A DNA stretch of 64,000 nucleotides from Lysinibacillus sp. FSL M8-0337 (GCF_038593855.1 NZ_CP151996.1:1736001-1800000); one strand, 5' to 3'. Positions 34,388-44,115 are shown, counted from the stretch's first letter. The notes: a model not told the origin generated them from the sequence alone. Program-made: numbers and translations.

Positions 34388-34447
34388 TTGGTTCATCTCC
34401 CTTAAAATGTAATGGTTTTTTTAGAGTATAAGAGAAAATTATGCAAA

Positions 34448-34463
34448 ATGTATATGTATACAT
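34448..34463. promoter_or_regulatory. Palindrome upstream of the ATPase gene
   Basis: ATGTATA and TATACAT form a perfect inverted repeat around TG, 61 bases upstream of the start; a candidate operator. Confidence 0.35.
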
Positions 34464-34497
34464 TACACAAAATGTCATTGGGCAGATTGAACAACTA

Positions 34498-35397
34498 TTA
34501 ATAATTTTCTGATTTTAGCAACAACATAGCAAGTGAAACAAATGTAGCATTGGCAAAGGAACGAATATCGATTCCTGTATTTTCTATAAACTTATCCAAT
34601 CGATACTGTAGGCTATTGCGATGAATATAAAGTTTTTTTGCAGTCAAAGACGCGTTTAAATTACATTGTAAAAAGACTTGAATTGTATCAAGCATCTCCT
34701 GCCCTTGCATACTTTCAACAAACAAATTGGAAAGTATGTTTTTGTTAACGAGTGATGGAGCATGAATGAGTAGTAAAGGCAATGCTTCGTGAAATGTGAG
34801 TGATTTTTCCCGATCAGCGAATCGATGGATTGCTTTGAAACATTGGTATTCATAGCTAAACTTTTCTTTTACGAATAAATCAGCTTGATGCAGTTGACCG
34901 ATATAACTATAAATTTTAACAAAAAAATCACTCGTTAATGTATCACTTAGTTGGCTAAACGCCTCTTTATCAAAAACGACTTGGGGCTTTTCATCTACGA
35001 TAATGCCATGTGTATCGTCCATCATAAGTATTACCGGTTGCTGAAATCCTCCTGTAATGGCCTCTTTAAAATTATATAAATCATCAATAGGTTGTTTGAG
35101 ATAGAAATAGCAAAAACGCAAAGTTTTTACATCTTGTAAAAAGGGTAGCTCTTTTCCATCGTTGTTTAAAAAATCATACCATTTTTGTTGAACGCTAGAG
35201 TTATTTTGTCCATTTATCGTATTATCTATGGGAAGAAATAAAGTCAGTAAGAGATTACGTTCGGCATCTGAAAGGGCTGTTTTGACGATGCCGAATTTAC
35301 AATTATCCTCTGTTATAAACCAATATTTACTGTTGTCTTGTGCATTATATGTAGTTGTAAAGGCAGTCTGAAAATAATTTTCTAATTTCTTAAGCAT
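34498..35397 (-). CDS. PucR/CdaR-type transcriptional regulator
   Basis: 299 aa. The C-terminus NLNASLTAKKLYIHRNSLQYRLDKF (in pieces) is the HTH_30 domain of PucR/CdaR proteins. The N-terminal 220 residues have no recognised sensor fold but contain several hydrophobic beta-like stretches. It is read in the same direction as the sugar ATPase at 33236 and is divergent from the sialic-acid cluster, so it could regulate either. A purine or carboxylate ligand is usual for the family but cannot be assumed here. Confidence 0.78.
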   Translation of the reverse strand: MLKKLENYFQTAFTTTYNAQDNSKYWFITEDNCKFGIVKTALSDAERNLLLTLFLPIDNTINGQNNSSVQQKWYDFLNNDGKELPFLQDVKTLRFCYFYLKQPIDDLYNFKEAITGGFQQPVILMMDDTHGIIVDEKPQVVFDKEAFSQLSDTLTSDFFVKIYSYIGQLHQADLFVKEKFSYEYQCFKAIHRFADREKSLTFHEALPLLLIHAPSLVNKNILSNLFVESMQGQEMLDTIQVFLQCNLNASLTAKKLYIHRNSLQYRLDKFIENTGIDIRSFANATFVSLAMLLLKSENY

Positions 35398-35605
35398 TGG
35401 TTTCTCCTTTTTAGACTGATTGTAAACAATTGTATCTCCATCTGTAAAACAATTTAAATACTCCTAGACATGAAGTAGGCTAGTCTGGAGCCCTTTATAT
35501 CGGACTTTCTAAACAGTTTTCAGTCATGTCTATATGGGGGCATTTTTTATTATTGTTTACGTAGGTGGAATTTTTCTCCGTGAATATAAAAAATAAAGAA
35601 AATTA

Positions 35606-35634
35606 TTTACAACTTTTTTGACTTGTTATAATAT
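35606..35634 (+). promoter_or_regulatory. Sigma-A promoter of the nan cluster
   Basis: TTTACA, 17 bases, TAATAT. It is followed at once by a cre site, and the transcript would begin near 35641. Confidence 0.65.
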
Positions 35635-35638
35635 TACT

Positions 35639-35652
35639 TGTAAGCGTTAACA
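35639..35652. promoter_or_regulatory. Catabolite-responsive element (cre) for CcpA
   Basis: TGTAAGCGTTAACA matches the cre consensus (TGWAARCGYTWNCA) at nearly every position. It covers the predicted transcription start, where bound CcpA would block transcription when glucose is present. This fits a sialic-acid utilisation operon. Confidence 0.8.
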
Positions 35653-35705
35653 GTAATGATTGGAATTTGAAAAATGGAAGAGGTTAATGCCATGCTTTAA
35701 CATTT

Positions 35706-35738
35706 CGAAAATAGGGGCAATGAACCATGCTATTTTCG
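35706..35738 (+). promoter_or_regulatory. Leader hairpin upstream of nanA
   Basis: CGAAAATAG and CTATTTTCG form a perfect 9-bp stem with a 15-base loop in the untranslated leader. It may stabilise the mRNA or act as an attenuator. Confidence 0.45.
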
Positions 35739-35791
35739 TGGTGTTTTGTCAACGTACAATGATATAAAAACTTTTTAGGTGGTGTTCAAAG

Positions 35792-36703
35792 GTGAATTTA
35801 GAAAAGTATAAAGGAATCATTCCTGCTTTTTATGCTTGTTATGATGAGCTAGGAGAAATATCTGAAAGTAGAACGAAAGAATTGTGTAACTATTTATACA
35901 AAAAAGGTGTTAAAGGGCTTTACGTTGGTGGAAGTTCAGGAGAATGTATTTATCACAGCTTAGAAGAAAGAAAAGCGACCCTAAAATATGTGGCACAACA
36001 ACTACAAGGGAAGCTTACATTAATCGCACATGTGGGAGCACCTTCGACAAGGGATAGTGTGGTTTTAGCGAAATATGCAGAGGAATTAGGGTATGATGCT
36101 GTCTCAGCTATTCCACCTATTTACTTTAAATTTTCGGAAAGTTCAGTTTATAAGTATTGGACGGAAATTATGGATGCAACGAAAATGCCATTTATTATTT
36201 ACAATATCCCACAAACGACAGGTTTTGACCTTTCAATCAATCTCTTTAAGAGACTAATAGAAAATCAAAAAGTGATAGGGGTAAAAAATTCTTCTATGCC
36301 TGTTATGGATATTGAAAGATTTAAGGCCACTGCTGGTGAGGAATTTATCGTCTTTAATGGACCTGATGAGCAATACGTTTCAGGTAGAATAATCGGTGCC
36401 GATAGCGGAATTGGTGGAACATATGGTGTGATGCCTGAGCTATTTTTAATGGCAGAAAAATTTGTGTCAGCAGGGGATTTCGAAAATGCTAGAAAAATTC
36501 AACATGATATTAATGATATTATCGTTGCTTTATGTTCGTTAAATGGTTCTTTATATTCCACGATTAAAGAAGTGTTAAAACTAAACGGGGTTTATATAGG
36601 CAGTGTCAGAGGTCCATTAGAGTCAGTATCAGGTGACGATTTAAATAAAATCGCTGGTATTAAAGCGTTAATCGACAACGCCATCCAAAAGTATAAAGGG
36701 TAG
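35792..36703 (+). CDS. nanA: N-acetylneuraminate lyase
   Basis: 303 aa from a GTG with AGGTGG upstream. It splits N-acetylneuraminate to N-acetylmannosamine and pyruvate. It is a DapA-type (beta/alpha)8 barrel with the Schiff-base lysine K165 (VIGVKNSS) and proton-relay Y137 (FIIYNIPQTTG), both at the positions of the E. coli enzyme. The carboxylate-binding GGSSGE is at about 46-51. First gene of the nan cluster, with a cre-controlled promoter. Confidence 0.95.
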   Translation: MNLEKYKGIIPAFYACYDELGEISESRTKELCNYLYKKGVKGLYVGGSSGECIYHSLEERKATLKYVAQQLQGKLTLIAHVGAPSTRDSVVLAKYAEELGYDAVSAIPPIYFKFSESSVYKYWTEIMDATKMPFIIYNIPQTTGFDLSINLFKRLIENQKVIGVKNSSMPVMDIERFKATAGEEFIVFNGPDEQYVSGRIIGADSGIGGTYGVMPELFLMAEKFVSAGDFENARKIQHDINDIIVALCSLNGSLYSTIKEVLKLNGVYIGSVRGPLESVSGDDLNKIAGIKALIDNAIQKYKG

Positions 36704-36850
36704 TCCACTTGAAAAGGACAGCCGTTAGTAATAAAGGTTGTCGATAATTACAAGCGTAATTTCACATAGGGGAGGACACAAGCTAATACCGTAGCTTGTC
36801 TTTCATAAAGGCAATTTTATTTTAATGACATTCATAAGGGGGAGTCGTTT

Positions 36851-38248
36851 ATGTTTCAAAGGCGTTATTTCGCAACTGCAATAGCAATTTTGTTTGTGCT
36901 TTCGGTGCTAGCAGGATGTACAAGTAATTCTACTGATAGTTCAAAATCTAGTTCTAGTTCATCTGATGTGGTAGAGCTAAAAGTATGGTTAACTCCGCAA
37001 TGGAAAGGGGTTTTAGATGCTTCTGAAGATGGAGCAGATTATGATAGCTTCTTCAAACATGCTGGGGAGCGTTTTGCTGCTGAGTATAAGGAGCATAACG
37101 TTAAGGTGAATGTAGAAGTAATTGCAGGGGAGCAACGAGATGAACTATTAAATGTCAATCTGAATGGTGGAACACCTCCAGATGTATTCTTTGAAAGTGT
37201 ATTTGCCATGGGAGACTACGCTCATAGAGGAGCTTTAGTACCATTAAATGATATTGTGGATGAGCAATCAAAAAAAGATATTGCTCAAGGCTATTGGGAC
37301 AGTGTGACATTTGGTGAAGATGTGTACTTCTTCCCGTTCTCACATAACCCAGGTACTTTAGCTTACAATGCGGATATGTTTAAAGCTGCAGGACTTGACG
37401 AGTACATTGGTGGAGAGTATGAAATTAAAACTTGGACACTCGCTGACTATGAAAAAATTCTCAACAAGTTAAAGTCGGATATACCGAAAGATCGATATTC
37501 CAATGCGTATCCTATGGGATTATATGCGTTAAATAATCAAGGAGATACTTGGAATCTTGCTTATTTAAGAATGTTTGGCAATCCATTTTTTGATAACAAC
37601 GGCAATTTAATCATTGATGATGCTAACGGTGTGAAAGCAGCCAATTGGTTAAAGAAAATTTACGATGATGGCTTAACAAATCCAGGGGTAGAATCTGTTT
37701 CTTCAAATGACGTGAATGCAATGTTCCAAAATCAACAGCTTGCGATTAGTTTTACTAACGCAATATTATTCAATAACGCAAAGGCTGATATGGAAAGTGG
37801 AAAAGCTCCTAAGTTTGATATAAGACTAGCAAATATTCCTTCTGAAAGTGGCGATCCATTATCGTTCACGTATGTAACAGGTGCAACTGTATTTGACACA
37901 AAAGATGAAACGAGAATAAAAGTTAGTAAAGATTTTGTGAAATTTATTTCCACAGATGCTGAACTTGTCAAAGCTTCTAAAAATGGTGTCCCTGTTAGAA
38001 CATCAGTTGCCAATGAGTTCAAATCTGAAAAGCCTTATTTCGAGGCGTATTCTGCTAACGACCCTTACATGTTTAACTTCACAGGTAACGTACCGGGCTA
38101 CAGCCAATTAAGACAAGTTTTATATCCAGAATTACAAGCACTATACACGGGTGGAAAAACGGCGGAGCAGGCTGTGAAAGATTATGAAACAAAAGGCAAT
38201 GAAGTGATTGAAGAATCAAAAGCAGATTCTGTAATTTATAAAAAATAG
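36851..38248 (+). CDS. Sialic-acid cluster ABC transporter, sugar-binding lipoprotein
   Basis: 465 aa. A lipoprotein signal with lipobox LAGC (C22) is followed by a Ser-rich linker and a family-1 extracellular solute-binding fold: VELKVWLTPQWKG near the start, GGTPPDVFFESVFAMGDYA, and a typical later block NQQLAISFTNAILF. Given its neighbours it probably binds N-acetylneuraminate, like the SatA/SAT2-type systems of Firmicutes; the amino-acid sequence alone does not prove the ligand. GGGGGAG precedes the ATG. Confidence 0.88.
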   Translation: MFQRRYFATAIAILFVLSVLAGCTSNSTDSSKSSSSSSDVVELKVWLTPQWKGVLDASEDGADYDSFFKHAGERFAAEYKEHNVKVNVEVIAGEQRDELLNVNLNGGTPPDVFFESVFAMGDYAHRGALVPLNDIVDEQSKKDIAQGYWDSVTFGEDVYFFPFSHNPGTLAYNADMFKAAGLDEYIGGEYEIKTWTLADYEKILNKLKSDIPKDRYSNAYPMGLYALNNQGDTWNLAYLRMFGNPFFDNNGNLIIDDANGVKAANWLKKIYDDGLTNPGVESVSSNDVNAMFQNQQLAISFTNAILFNNAKADMESGKAPKFDIRLANIPSESGDPLSFTYVTGATVFDTKDETRIKVSKDFVKFISTDAELVKASKNGVPVRTSVANEFKSEKPYFEAYSANDPYMFNFTGNVPGYSQLRQVLYPELQALYTGGKTAEQAVKDYETKGNEVIEESKADSVIYKK

Positions 38249-38273
38249 CATGGCGTGTATACAACTTTACAGC

Positions 38274-38305
38274 AATTTAAGCCCCTGGATGCTGGGGCTT
38301 AAATT
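38274..38305 (+). promoter_or_regulatory. Hairpin between binding-protein and permease genes of the nan transporter
   Basis: AATTTAAGCCCC and GGGGCTTAAATT form a perfect 12-bp stem around TGGATGCT, with no strong T run. It is placed like the mRNA-stabilising hairpins that raise binding-protein levels in other transporter operons. Confidence 0.65.
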
Positions 38306-38326
38306 GTAGAAAGGTAAATGATACCG

Positions 38327-39202
38327 ATGAAAATCAATAAAAAATCGTTTAAAGAAAATATGACAGGTTACTTGTTTATCGCACCTCAAATGTTACTTTT
38401 TCTAATATTTTTAGTTTACCCTATTATAGAAGGAATCCGTTTAAGTTTATTTAAAATAAATTATCAAGATGAAGTGTTTATTGGTTTTGATAACTATAAA
38501 AAATTATTTAGTGATCCTGTATTCGTTCAGTCTACAATCAACACCGTTATTTTTGTAGTATGTATTGTCGCGTTGACGGTGTTTTTCGCCTTGTTTGTTG
38601 CCTCTACTGTATTTGATAAAAATGCGAAATATGTGTCTTTTATACAAGGTGCATATTATATTCCGGTAATGGTCTCGGCGGTTGTTATGAGTATGATATG
38701 GAGCTTTTTGCTAAACCCTGCAAATGGACTTATTCCTTTTATAGCAAGAAAAATGGAACTAGCCTCCGTCAACTTTTTAGGGGATACGAATTGGGTATTA
38801 CCAGTCATTATTTTCGTTACCTTTGCGACAAATGTGGGGCAGGCTATTATCCTTTATATTGCCTCTATGATCGGGGTGCAAAAGGAACTTTTTGAAGCGG
38901 CTGAAGTCGATGGTGCAAGTCGCATGAAAATCATATTCAAAATCATTATTCCAATGGTTAAACCGACGACGATTTACATTATTATTATGAATATTATCGC
39001 AGTACTTAAAATATTTGTCGTTATTCAGTTATTAACAGGTGGAGGGCCAAACAACGCCTCTACGACACTCATGTATTACTTATACAATAATGCATTTAAG
39101 TATAATCAGCTTGGTATTGCTTCTGCAGTAGGTGTAATTATGTTCCTCATTACATTAGTTTTATCTACTCCACAGCTAAGAACAATGCTCAAGAAGAATT
39201 AG
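38327..39202 (+). CDS. Sialic-acid cluster ABC transporter, permease 1
   Basis: 291 aa from the ATG at 38327 (GAAAGG lies only a few bases before the ATG at 38318). It is a MalF/UgpA-type permease with about six membrane helices, including the first one YLFIAPQMLLFLIFLVY. The EAA loop (EAAEVDGASRMKIIFKI) docks on the ATPase. It pairs with the permease at 39215, whose gene follows after 12 bases. No ATPase gene is in the operon. Confidence 0.92.
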   Translation: MKINKKSFKENMTGYLFIAPQMLLFLIFLVYPIIEGIRLSLFKINYQDEVFIGFDNYKKLFSDPVFVQSTINTVIFVVCIVALTVFFALFVASTVFDKNAKYVSFIQGAYYIPVMVSAVVMSMIWSFLLNPANGLIPFIARKMELASVNFLGDTNWVLPVIIFVTFATNVGQAIILYIASMIGVQKELFEAAEVDGASRMKIIFKIIIPMVKPTTIYIIIMNIIAVLKIFVVIQLLTGGGPNNASTTLMYYLYNNAFKYNQLGIASAVGVIMFLITLVLSTPQLRTMLKKN

Positions 39203-39214
39203 AGGTGAACGAGT

Positions 39215-40054
39215 ATGCGAAGAAAGAAAAACAAGAGGAAAAGAGAAAAAATAGAAATCATAACAAATTGCATTGTACTATTTTTTGCTGGTTTAAGTCT
39301 TTTCCCGCTCTATTGGCTTGTGACAAGTTCCTTTAAGAACAGTGCGGATGTCGTAAAAATGCCACCAGATTGGTTTCCTAAAAGCTTAAACTTTAGTAAC
39401 TATGTAGATGTATTTAACAATCAGCCAGCTTTTATATGGACTTATAATAGTTTGTTTGTGGCTTTAATGTCAACATTTGCTTTAATTGTTGTTAGTTCAC
39501 TTGCGGCGTATGCCTTTTCCCAATTGAAATTTAAAGGAAAAAACATTATTTTCATTATTTTTATTTCAAGTTTAATGATACCTAAAGAGGTTATGATTGT
39601 TCCGCTATTTAGAATTATTCAAGATATGAATATGGTCAATACATTAAGTGGTATGATTTGGCCTAATGTCGCAACAGCCTTCGGGGTATTTTTACTAAAA
39701 GGATTTTTTGATACAATTCCAGATTCATTGAGAGAAGCGGCCAAAATCGATGGCGCAAGCGAATTCCGTATATTTTTTAAGATTATGTTGCCATTAGTTA
39801 AACCGGGTATAGGTGCTTTATTTATTCTTAACTTTGTGCAAGTTTGGAACGACTATTTATGGCAGCTTGTTGTTGGGCAAGACGTTCATTCCAAAACATT
39901 AATGGTAGGAATCGCAACCTTAATGCAAGATTTAAATCCGAACTTTGCTTATAAGATGGCTGGTGCTACTGTAGCAGCAATTCCGATGTTACTGATATTT
40001 ATTTTCTTCCAGAAGTACTTTACAAAAGGAATAACGATTGGAGCAGATAAGTAA
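39215..40054 (+). CDS. Sialic-acid cluster ABC transporter, permease 2
   Basis: 279 aa. It is a MalG/UgpE-type permease with about six membrane helices, a basic N-terminal end (RRKKNKRKREK), the segment IVLFFAGLSLFPLYWLVTSS and an EAA loop REAAKIDGASEFRIFFKIMLP. It forms a heterodimer with permease 1. AGAGGTG precedes the ATG. nanE follows 26 bases later. Confidence 0.93.
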   Translation: MRRKKNKRKREKIEIITNCIVLFFAGLSLFPLYWLVTSSFKNSADVVKMPPDWFPKSLNFSNYVDVFNNQPAFIWTYNSLFVALMSTFALIVVSSLAAYAFSQLKFKGKNIIFIIFISSLMIPKEVMIVPLFRIIQDMNMVNTLSGMIWPNVATAFGVFLLKGFFDTIPDSLREAAKIDGASEFRIFFKIMLPLVKPGIGALFILNFVQVWNDYLWQLVVGQDVHSKTLMVGIATLMQDLNPNFAYKMAGATVAAIPMLLIFIFFQKYFTKGITIGADK

Positions 40055-40080
40055 ATGTTTATCCATGGAGATGTATGCAA

Positions 40081-40770
40081 ATGAATAAAAAACAAAAAGT
40101 ATTTGACAGTATTAAAAGACAACTGATTGTTTCATGTCAGGCACTTCCAGAAGAACCTCTTCACAGCCCTTTTATTATGGGGAAAATGGCTTATGCTGCG
40201 ATGCTTGGGGGAGCTAAGGGCATTCGAGCAAATAGTATTGAAGATATTAGAGAAATTAAGCATATGGTTGAACTGCCGATTATTGGTATTATAAAAAAGA
40301 CGTGCAATGGGTCCGACGTAGTGATCACACCAACTGCCCATGAGGTTGAATTGCTTTATCAGGAGGAGGTAGATATTATTGCGTTAGATGCAACGAAAAG
40401 GATACGACCTGATGGCACAACGATCAGCGAATGTTTCCCTAAAATTAGGGAAACATTTAAAGATCAAATTTTTATGGCTGATTGCTCCACGTATGAAGAA
40501 GCAAAAGTTGCCTATGAACTAGGGTTTGATTGCTTAGGTACAACATTAAGCGGTTATACGGAATATACACATGATAAAAAATTGCCAGATATAGCGTTAA
40601 TCAAAAGATTAGTCCAAAGTTTTCCGATCCCTGTTATTGCGGAAGGTGGTATTTGGACTCCAGACGAATTGAAACGCGTTTTTGATTTAGGTGTTCATAC
40701 AGCAGTGGTCGGTACAGCAATCACTAGACCGATGGAAATTACGAAAAGATTTGTTCAGGCTATACAATAG
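40081..40770 (+). CDS. nanE: N-acetylmannosamine-6-phosphate 2-epimerase
   Basis: 229 aa from the ATG at 40081 (GGAG is spaced better for it than for the ATG at 40075). It converts ManNAc-6-P to GlcNAc-6-P. A TIM barrel with the NanE blocks VSCQALPEEPLHSP, MLGGAKGIRANSIEDI, GIIKK, DIIALDATKR, ADCSTYEEA and PVIAEGGIW. Catalytic Lys and Glu are expected in GIIKK and AEGG. Third enzymatic step of the pathway here. Confidence 0.95.
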   Translation: MNKKQKVFDSIKRQLIVSCQALPEEPLHSPFIMGKMAYAAMLGGAKGIRANSIEDIREIKHMVELPIIGIIKKTCNGSDVVITPTAHEVELLYQEEVDIIALDATKRIRPDGTTISECFPKIRETFKDQIFMADCSTYEEAKVAYELGFDCLGTTLSGYTEYTHDKKLPDIALIKRLVQSFPIPVIAEGGIWTPDELKRVFDLGVHTAVVGTAITRPMEITKRFVQAIQ

Positions 40771-40817
40771 GGAAGATTGCTAGACGAAGAAGAATAGTGT
40801 TTTAAAGGATGATGCAA

Positions 40818-41702
40818 GTGAAAATATTAGCCGCTGATATTGGTGGAACATCGATAAAAGTAGGGATCGCAGATTATGATGGGCGCTTGGAAGTATTTAA
40901 AGAATATGATACGGAAAGTAAAAAAGGCGGAAAGTATTTAGTTAAAAAACTAATTAAGATAATCCAAGAGTTTCAAGGCTTTCAAGCAATAGGCATTAGT
41001 ACGGCAGGTCAGGTTAATAGTGCAGATGGTTCTATTATTTATGCTAATGATAATATTCCAAACTATACGGGAACTCAATTAAAGGAAATTCTTGAGAGGC
41101 ACTTTAAAGTGCCTGTTAAAGTTGAAAATGATGTCAATGCAGCTGCACTAGGCGAAAAGTATTTTGGTGCAGCACAGAACTATCATGATTTTATTTGTTT
41201 AACTTATGGTACAGGTATTGGTGGTGCCATTATCATAGACTCTAAAATTTATAAAGGGCATAATGGCTTAGCAGCAGAATTTGGGCACGTGATTACGCAT
41301 CCTTTCGGTAATAAGTGTAACTGTGGTAAGGAAGGATGTTATGAAACGTACGCTTCTACAACAGCTTTAATCAAAAAAGCACAGCAAATAAACGCTGACT
41401 TTATAAATGGTAGAGTCATTTTCGAAAGAATGCATCAGGGAGATAAAAGTTTAGAAAAGGTTTTTCAAGATTGGATAGTAGAAGTAGCATTAGGGTTAAC
41501 TTCCTTCATTCACATTTTTAATCCTCAAGCGATTATAATAGGTGGTGGTGTTATGGAGCAAGATCATCTTGTTGAAATCATAGCACATCAAGTGAAAGCG
41601 TTAACGATGGAGAGTTTCGCAGATGTTAAAATTATGCAAGCCTCACTTGGAAATAAAGCCGGCGTTTTAGGTGCTGTGTCACTTCATTTACGAGGCGATT
41701 AA
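40818..41702 (+). CDS. nanK: ROK-family N-acetylmannosamine kinase
   Basis: 294 aa if it starts at the GTG at 40818, the best fit to AAAGGAT; ATGs at 40809 and 40812 are alternatives. It phosphorylates ManNAc at C6 with ATP. The ROK signature is complete: N-terminal AADIGGT, catalytic D105 ([11 protein letters not shown]), Gly-rich YGTGIGGA, and the zinc site H157 with C167, C169 and C174 ([10 protein letters not shown]). Its place between nanE and the RpiR gene fits NanK better than glucokinase. Confidence 0.93.
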   Translation: MKILAADIGGTSIKVGIADYDGRLEVFKEYDTESKKGGKYLVKKLIKIIQEFQGFQAIGISTAGQVNSADGSIIYANDNIPNYTGTQLKEILERHFKVPVKVENDVNAAALGEKYFGAAQNYHDFICLTYGTGIGGAIIIDSKIYKGHNGLAAEFGHVITHPFGNKCNCGKEGCYETYASTTALIKKAQQINADFINGRVIFERMHQGDKSLEKVFQDWIVEVALGLTSFIHIFNPQAIIIGGGVMEQDHLVEIIAHQVKALTMESFADVKIMQASLGNKAGVLGAVSLHLRGD

Positions 41703-41718
41703 TAGAAGGAGTATTAAA

Positions 41719-42573
41719 ATGGCAAAACAAGATATATTTTCACTTATTCATTCGAGATACAATTCTTTTACTAACACGGAAAAAAAGGTAGCTGATTATA
41801 TTCTCGAAAATATTAAAGATGTAATTTACATGTCGATTACCGATTTGGCTGATGCGTGTAATGTAGGAGAATCAAGTGTATTTCGATTTTGTAAAACAAT
41901 GGACCTAAAAGGCTATCAGGAATTTAAAATTATGTTAGCTCATAGCATTTCTCTCGATAATGAAACCCCGCAACTTTATAGTGCCATTACGATGCAAGAT
42001 ACGATTGCGGAACTATCGTCGAAGGTTTTATCTTCAAACGTTCAAGCGCTAACGGAAACCTTTAATTTACTATCGGAACAGGATATTGCACTAGCTGTTG
42101 AGAGCATGATAAATGCCCAAAGAATTCACTTCTTTGGCGTCGGCTCGTCCTTAATGACAGCAATGGAAGCCAAAAACAAGTTTATGAGAATTACGAATAA
42201 AACCGAGTGCTCGCTCGATTCACATCTGCAAATTATGTCTGCTGCTTTAATGACAAAGCAAGATGTAGCCGTGCTTATCTCTTATTCGGGTTCAACGAAA
42301 GATACCATTGAAGTAGCAAAAGTAGCAAAAGAACGAGGGGCAAAAATTATTTCAATCACGAGATTTGCGAAGTCTCCTTTAACAAGTTTCTCTGATATTA
42401 CATTGCTTTGCGGTGCGAATGAAGGGCCGCTTCAAGGGGGCAGTTTATCTGCAAAAATATCACAGCTCTATCTTTTAGATTTACTCTATTTAGAATACTT
42501 TAAGCAAACAAATAAGGAATCCGTTCATAACAAAGAACTGACTGCACAAGCGGTTATTGAAAAGATGTTATAA
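41719..42573 (+). CDS. RpiR-family transcriptional regulator of the nan cluster
   Basis: 284 aa from the ATG at 41719, with GAAGGAG at ideal distance. An N-terminal HTH_6 domain (TEKKVADYILENI, SITDLADACNVGESSVFRF) precedes a SIS sugar-phosphate-binding domain (about 120-250, RIHFFGVGSSLMTAMEA, ISYSGSTKDTIEVAKVA). It probably senses ManNAc-6-P, GlcNAc-6-P or GlcN-6-P, like NanR/MurR proteins. The operator is not identified. Confidence 0.92.
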   Translation: MAKQDIFSLIHSRYNSFTNTEKKVADYILENIKDVIYMSITDLADACNVGESSVFRFCKTMDLKGYQEFKIMLAHSISLDNETPQLYSAITMQDTIAELSSKVLSSNVQALTETFNLLSEQDIALAVESMINAQRIHFFGVGSSLMTAMEAKNKFMRITNKTECSLDSHLQIMSAALMTKQDVAVLISYSGSTKDTIEVAKVAKERGAKIISITRFAKSPLTSFSDITLLCGANEGPLQGGSLSAKISQLYLLDLLYLEYFKQTNKESVHNKELTAQAVIEKML

Positions 42574-42625
42574 AGGGAGGCAACATATTAGGCCAAGTAA
42601 ATTGATTGGAGGGATAGTGAGTTTG

Positions 42626-43813
42626 ATGGAACAATCAATTGTTTTAACGAATGCAAAAATATATGCGGAAAATGGCATTATTGATGATGGATATATAAAG
42701 ATGATGGGAATGAAAATTCAAGCTATAGGATGGATGCACAATTATAGAACGGATGAGCAAGCCGTTATCATTGATTTACAGGGACATATCGTAATACCTG
42801 GCCTCATTGATATTCATATTCACGGTACGTCTGGCGCTGATGTAATGGATGGAGAAATTGCATCGCTGAAAACAATTGTCCAAGCATTGCCACAGGAAGG
42901 GACAACGAGTTTTTTAGCGACGACAATGACACAATCGGACGACCATATTTCACAGGCGTTAAAAAATGCAGCAAATTTTATAAAAAATCATCAACAACCA
43001 GGTCAGGCAGAGGTGCTAGGGGTTCATTTAGAAGGGCCATTTGTGAACCCTAGCATGGCAGGGGCTCAACCAGTGGATTTTATCGTGATGCCAGAGATCT
43101 CACTATTTGAAAAATGGCAAAAGCTAGCCGAAGGAACCATTAAACTGGTTACGTTGGCCCCTGAGCAAAAAGGTGGCTTGGAACTAATCCAGTATCTGAA
43201 ACAACTTGGTGTTGTTATCTCAATCGGCCATTCGAATGCGACATTTGCGCAAGTCCAAAAGGCGATGGCTGCGGGGGCTACGCAAGTGACGCATTTATTT
43301 AATCAAATGAAAGGATTGCATCACCGAGAGCCGGGCGTCGCGGGGGCTGCTTTGTTGCTGGAAGAATTATACGCTGAGTTAATTGTAGATGGCATTCACG
43401 TATGTCCTGAAATGATTCAGTTAGCATATCAAAGTAAAAAAAGTGAGAAGCTCATCTTAATTACAGATTCCATGCGTGCAAAATGTTTGAAAAATGGCAA
43501 TTATGATTTAGGCGGTCAGTTGGTCATCGTGAAAGATGGTACGGCTGAATTACAAAATGGCACATTAGCGGGCAGTGTGTTAAAACTGGATGATGCAATG
43601 AAAAATATGCTGCATTACTGTCATGACTGTACACTGGAAGATGTTATTAACATGACGTCAAGGAATCCTGCAAAGCAGTTAAATATTAGTCATCGAAAAG
43701 GAAGTATTGCAGTAGGGAAGGATGCAGATGTAGTAGTTTTAGACGATCATTACGAAGTGCTAATGACTTTTTGTAGAGGTGTCCTATCTTATCAAAAAGA
43801 ATTATCAATGTAG
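42626..43813 (+). CDS. nagA: N-acetylglucosamine-6-phosphate deacetylase
   Basis: 395 aa from the ATG at 42626; GGAGGG is too close to the in-frame GTG at 42617. The B. subtilis enzyme has 396 aa. It removes acetate from GlcNAc-6-P, giving GlcN-6-P. Amidohydrolase motifs: IDIHIHGTSGADVMDG, HLEGPFVNPSMAGAQ, GHSNATFAQ, THLFNQM and ITDSMRA. nagB, which finishes the route, is not in the window. Last gene of the likely operon. Confidence 0.95.
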   Translation: MEQSIVLTNAKIYAENGIIDDGYIKMMGMKIQAIGWMHNYRTDEQAVIIDLQGHIVIPGLIDIHIHGTSGADVMDGEIASLKTIVQALPQEGTTSFLATTMTQSDDHISQALKNAANFIKNHQQPGQAEVLGVHLEGPFVNPSMAGAQPVDFIVMPEISLFEKWQKLAEGTIKLVTLAPEQKGGLELIQYLKQLGVVISIGHSNATFAQVQKAMAAGATQVTHLFNQMKGLHHREPGVAGAALLLEELYAELIVDGIHVCPEMIQLAYQSKKSEKLILITDSMRAKCLKNGNYDLGGQLVIVKDGTAELQNGTLAGSVLKLDDAMKNMLHYCHDCTLEDVINMTSRNPAKQLNISHRKGSIAVGKDADVVVLDDHYEVLMTFCRGVLSYQKELSM

Positions 43814-44115
43814 GACTAGCATTGATTTATCTACGGAGTTTTGTTGTCGAAGCAGCTGATTGTTTTCTTAAAAACTAGTAAGTATAGTTTCAAATTGGAT
43901 TTTGTTACGATGTCCGTCTTTCAATATTTTCACCTCTTTTCTCTTATCGTTTTCCTTCAAAAGAGTAATCTTTTTCACCCTTAAATATTCGGAATATTTA
44001 GAATTTTTATAAGGCTATTTAGAAATAAAAGCAATCCCCCAAAGGAGGTGATTTGCGCACTATTTTTTATATCCATAATAAGAAATTTATTATTTCCAAA
44101 TGAGGAGGCGAACGT
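43814..44115. other. Control region between nagA and the kelch gene
   Basis: No long ORF and no clear terminator for nagA. At 44041-44052 AAAGGAGGTGAT is a perfect complement of the 3' end of 16S rRNA. A 16-codon frame from the TTG at 44053 (RTIFYIHNKKFIISK) ends at 44103, directly before the GGAGG of the next gene. This may be a leader peptide coupled to the kelch gene. Confidence 0.4.

Larger units (their letters stand above)
35398..35791. other. Divergent control region between the PucR-type gene and the nan cluster
   Basis: The stretch holds the nanA promoter and cre site (see next entries), a hairpin at 35706, and near 35420-35455 two direct copies of TGTAAAxCAATT, possibly a regulator site for the minus-strand gene. 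There is no credible ORF. Confidence 0.5.
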
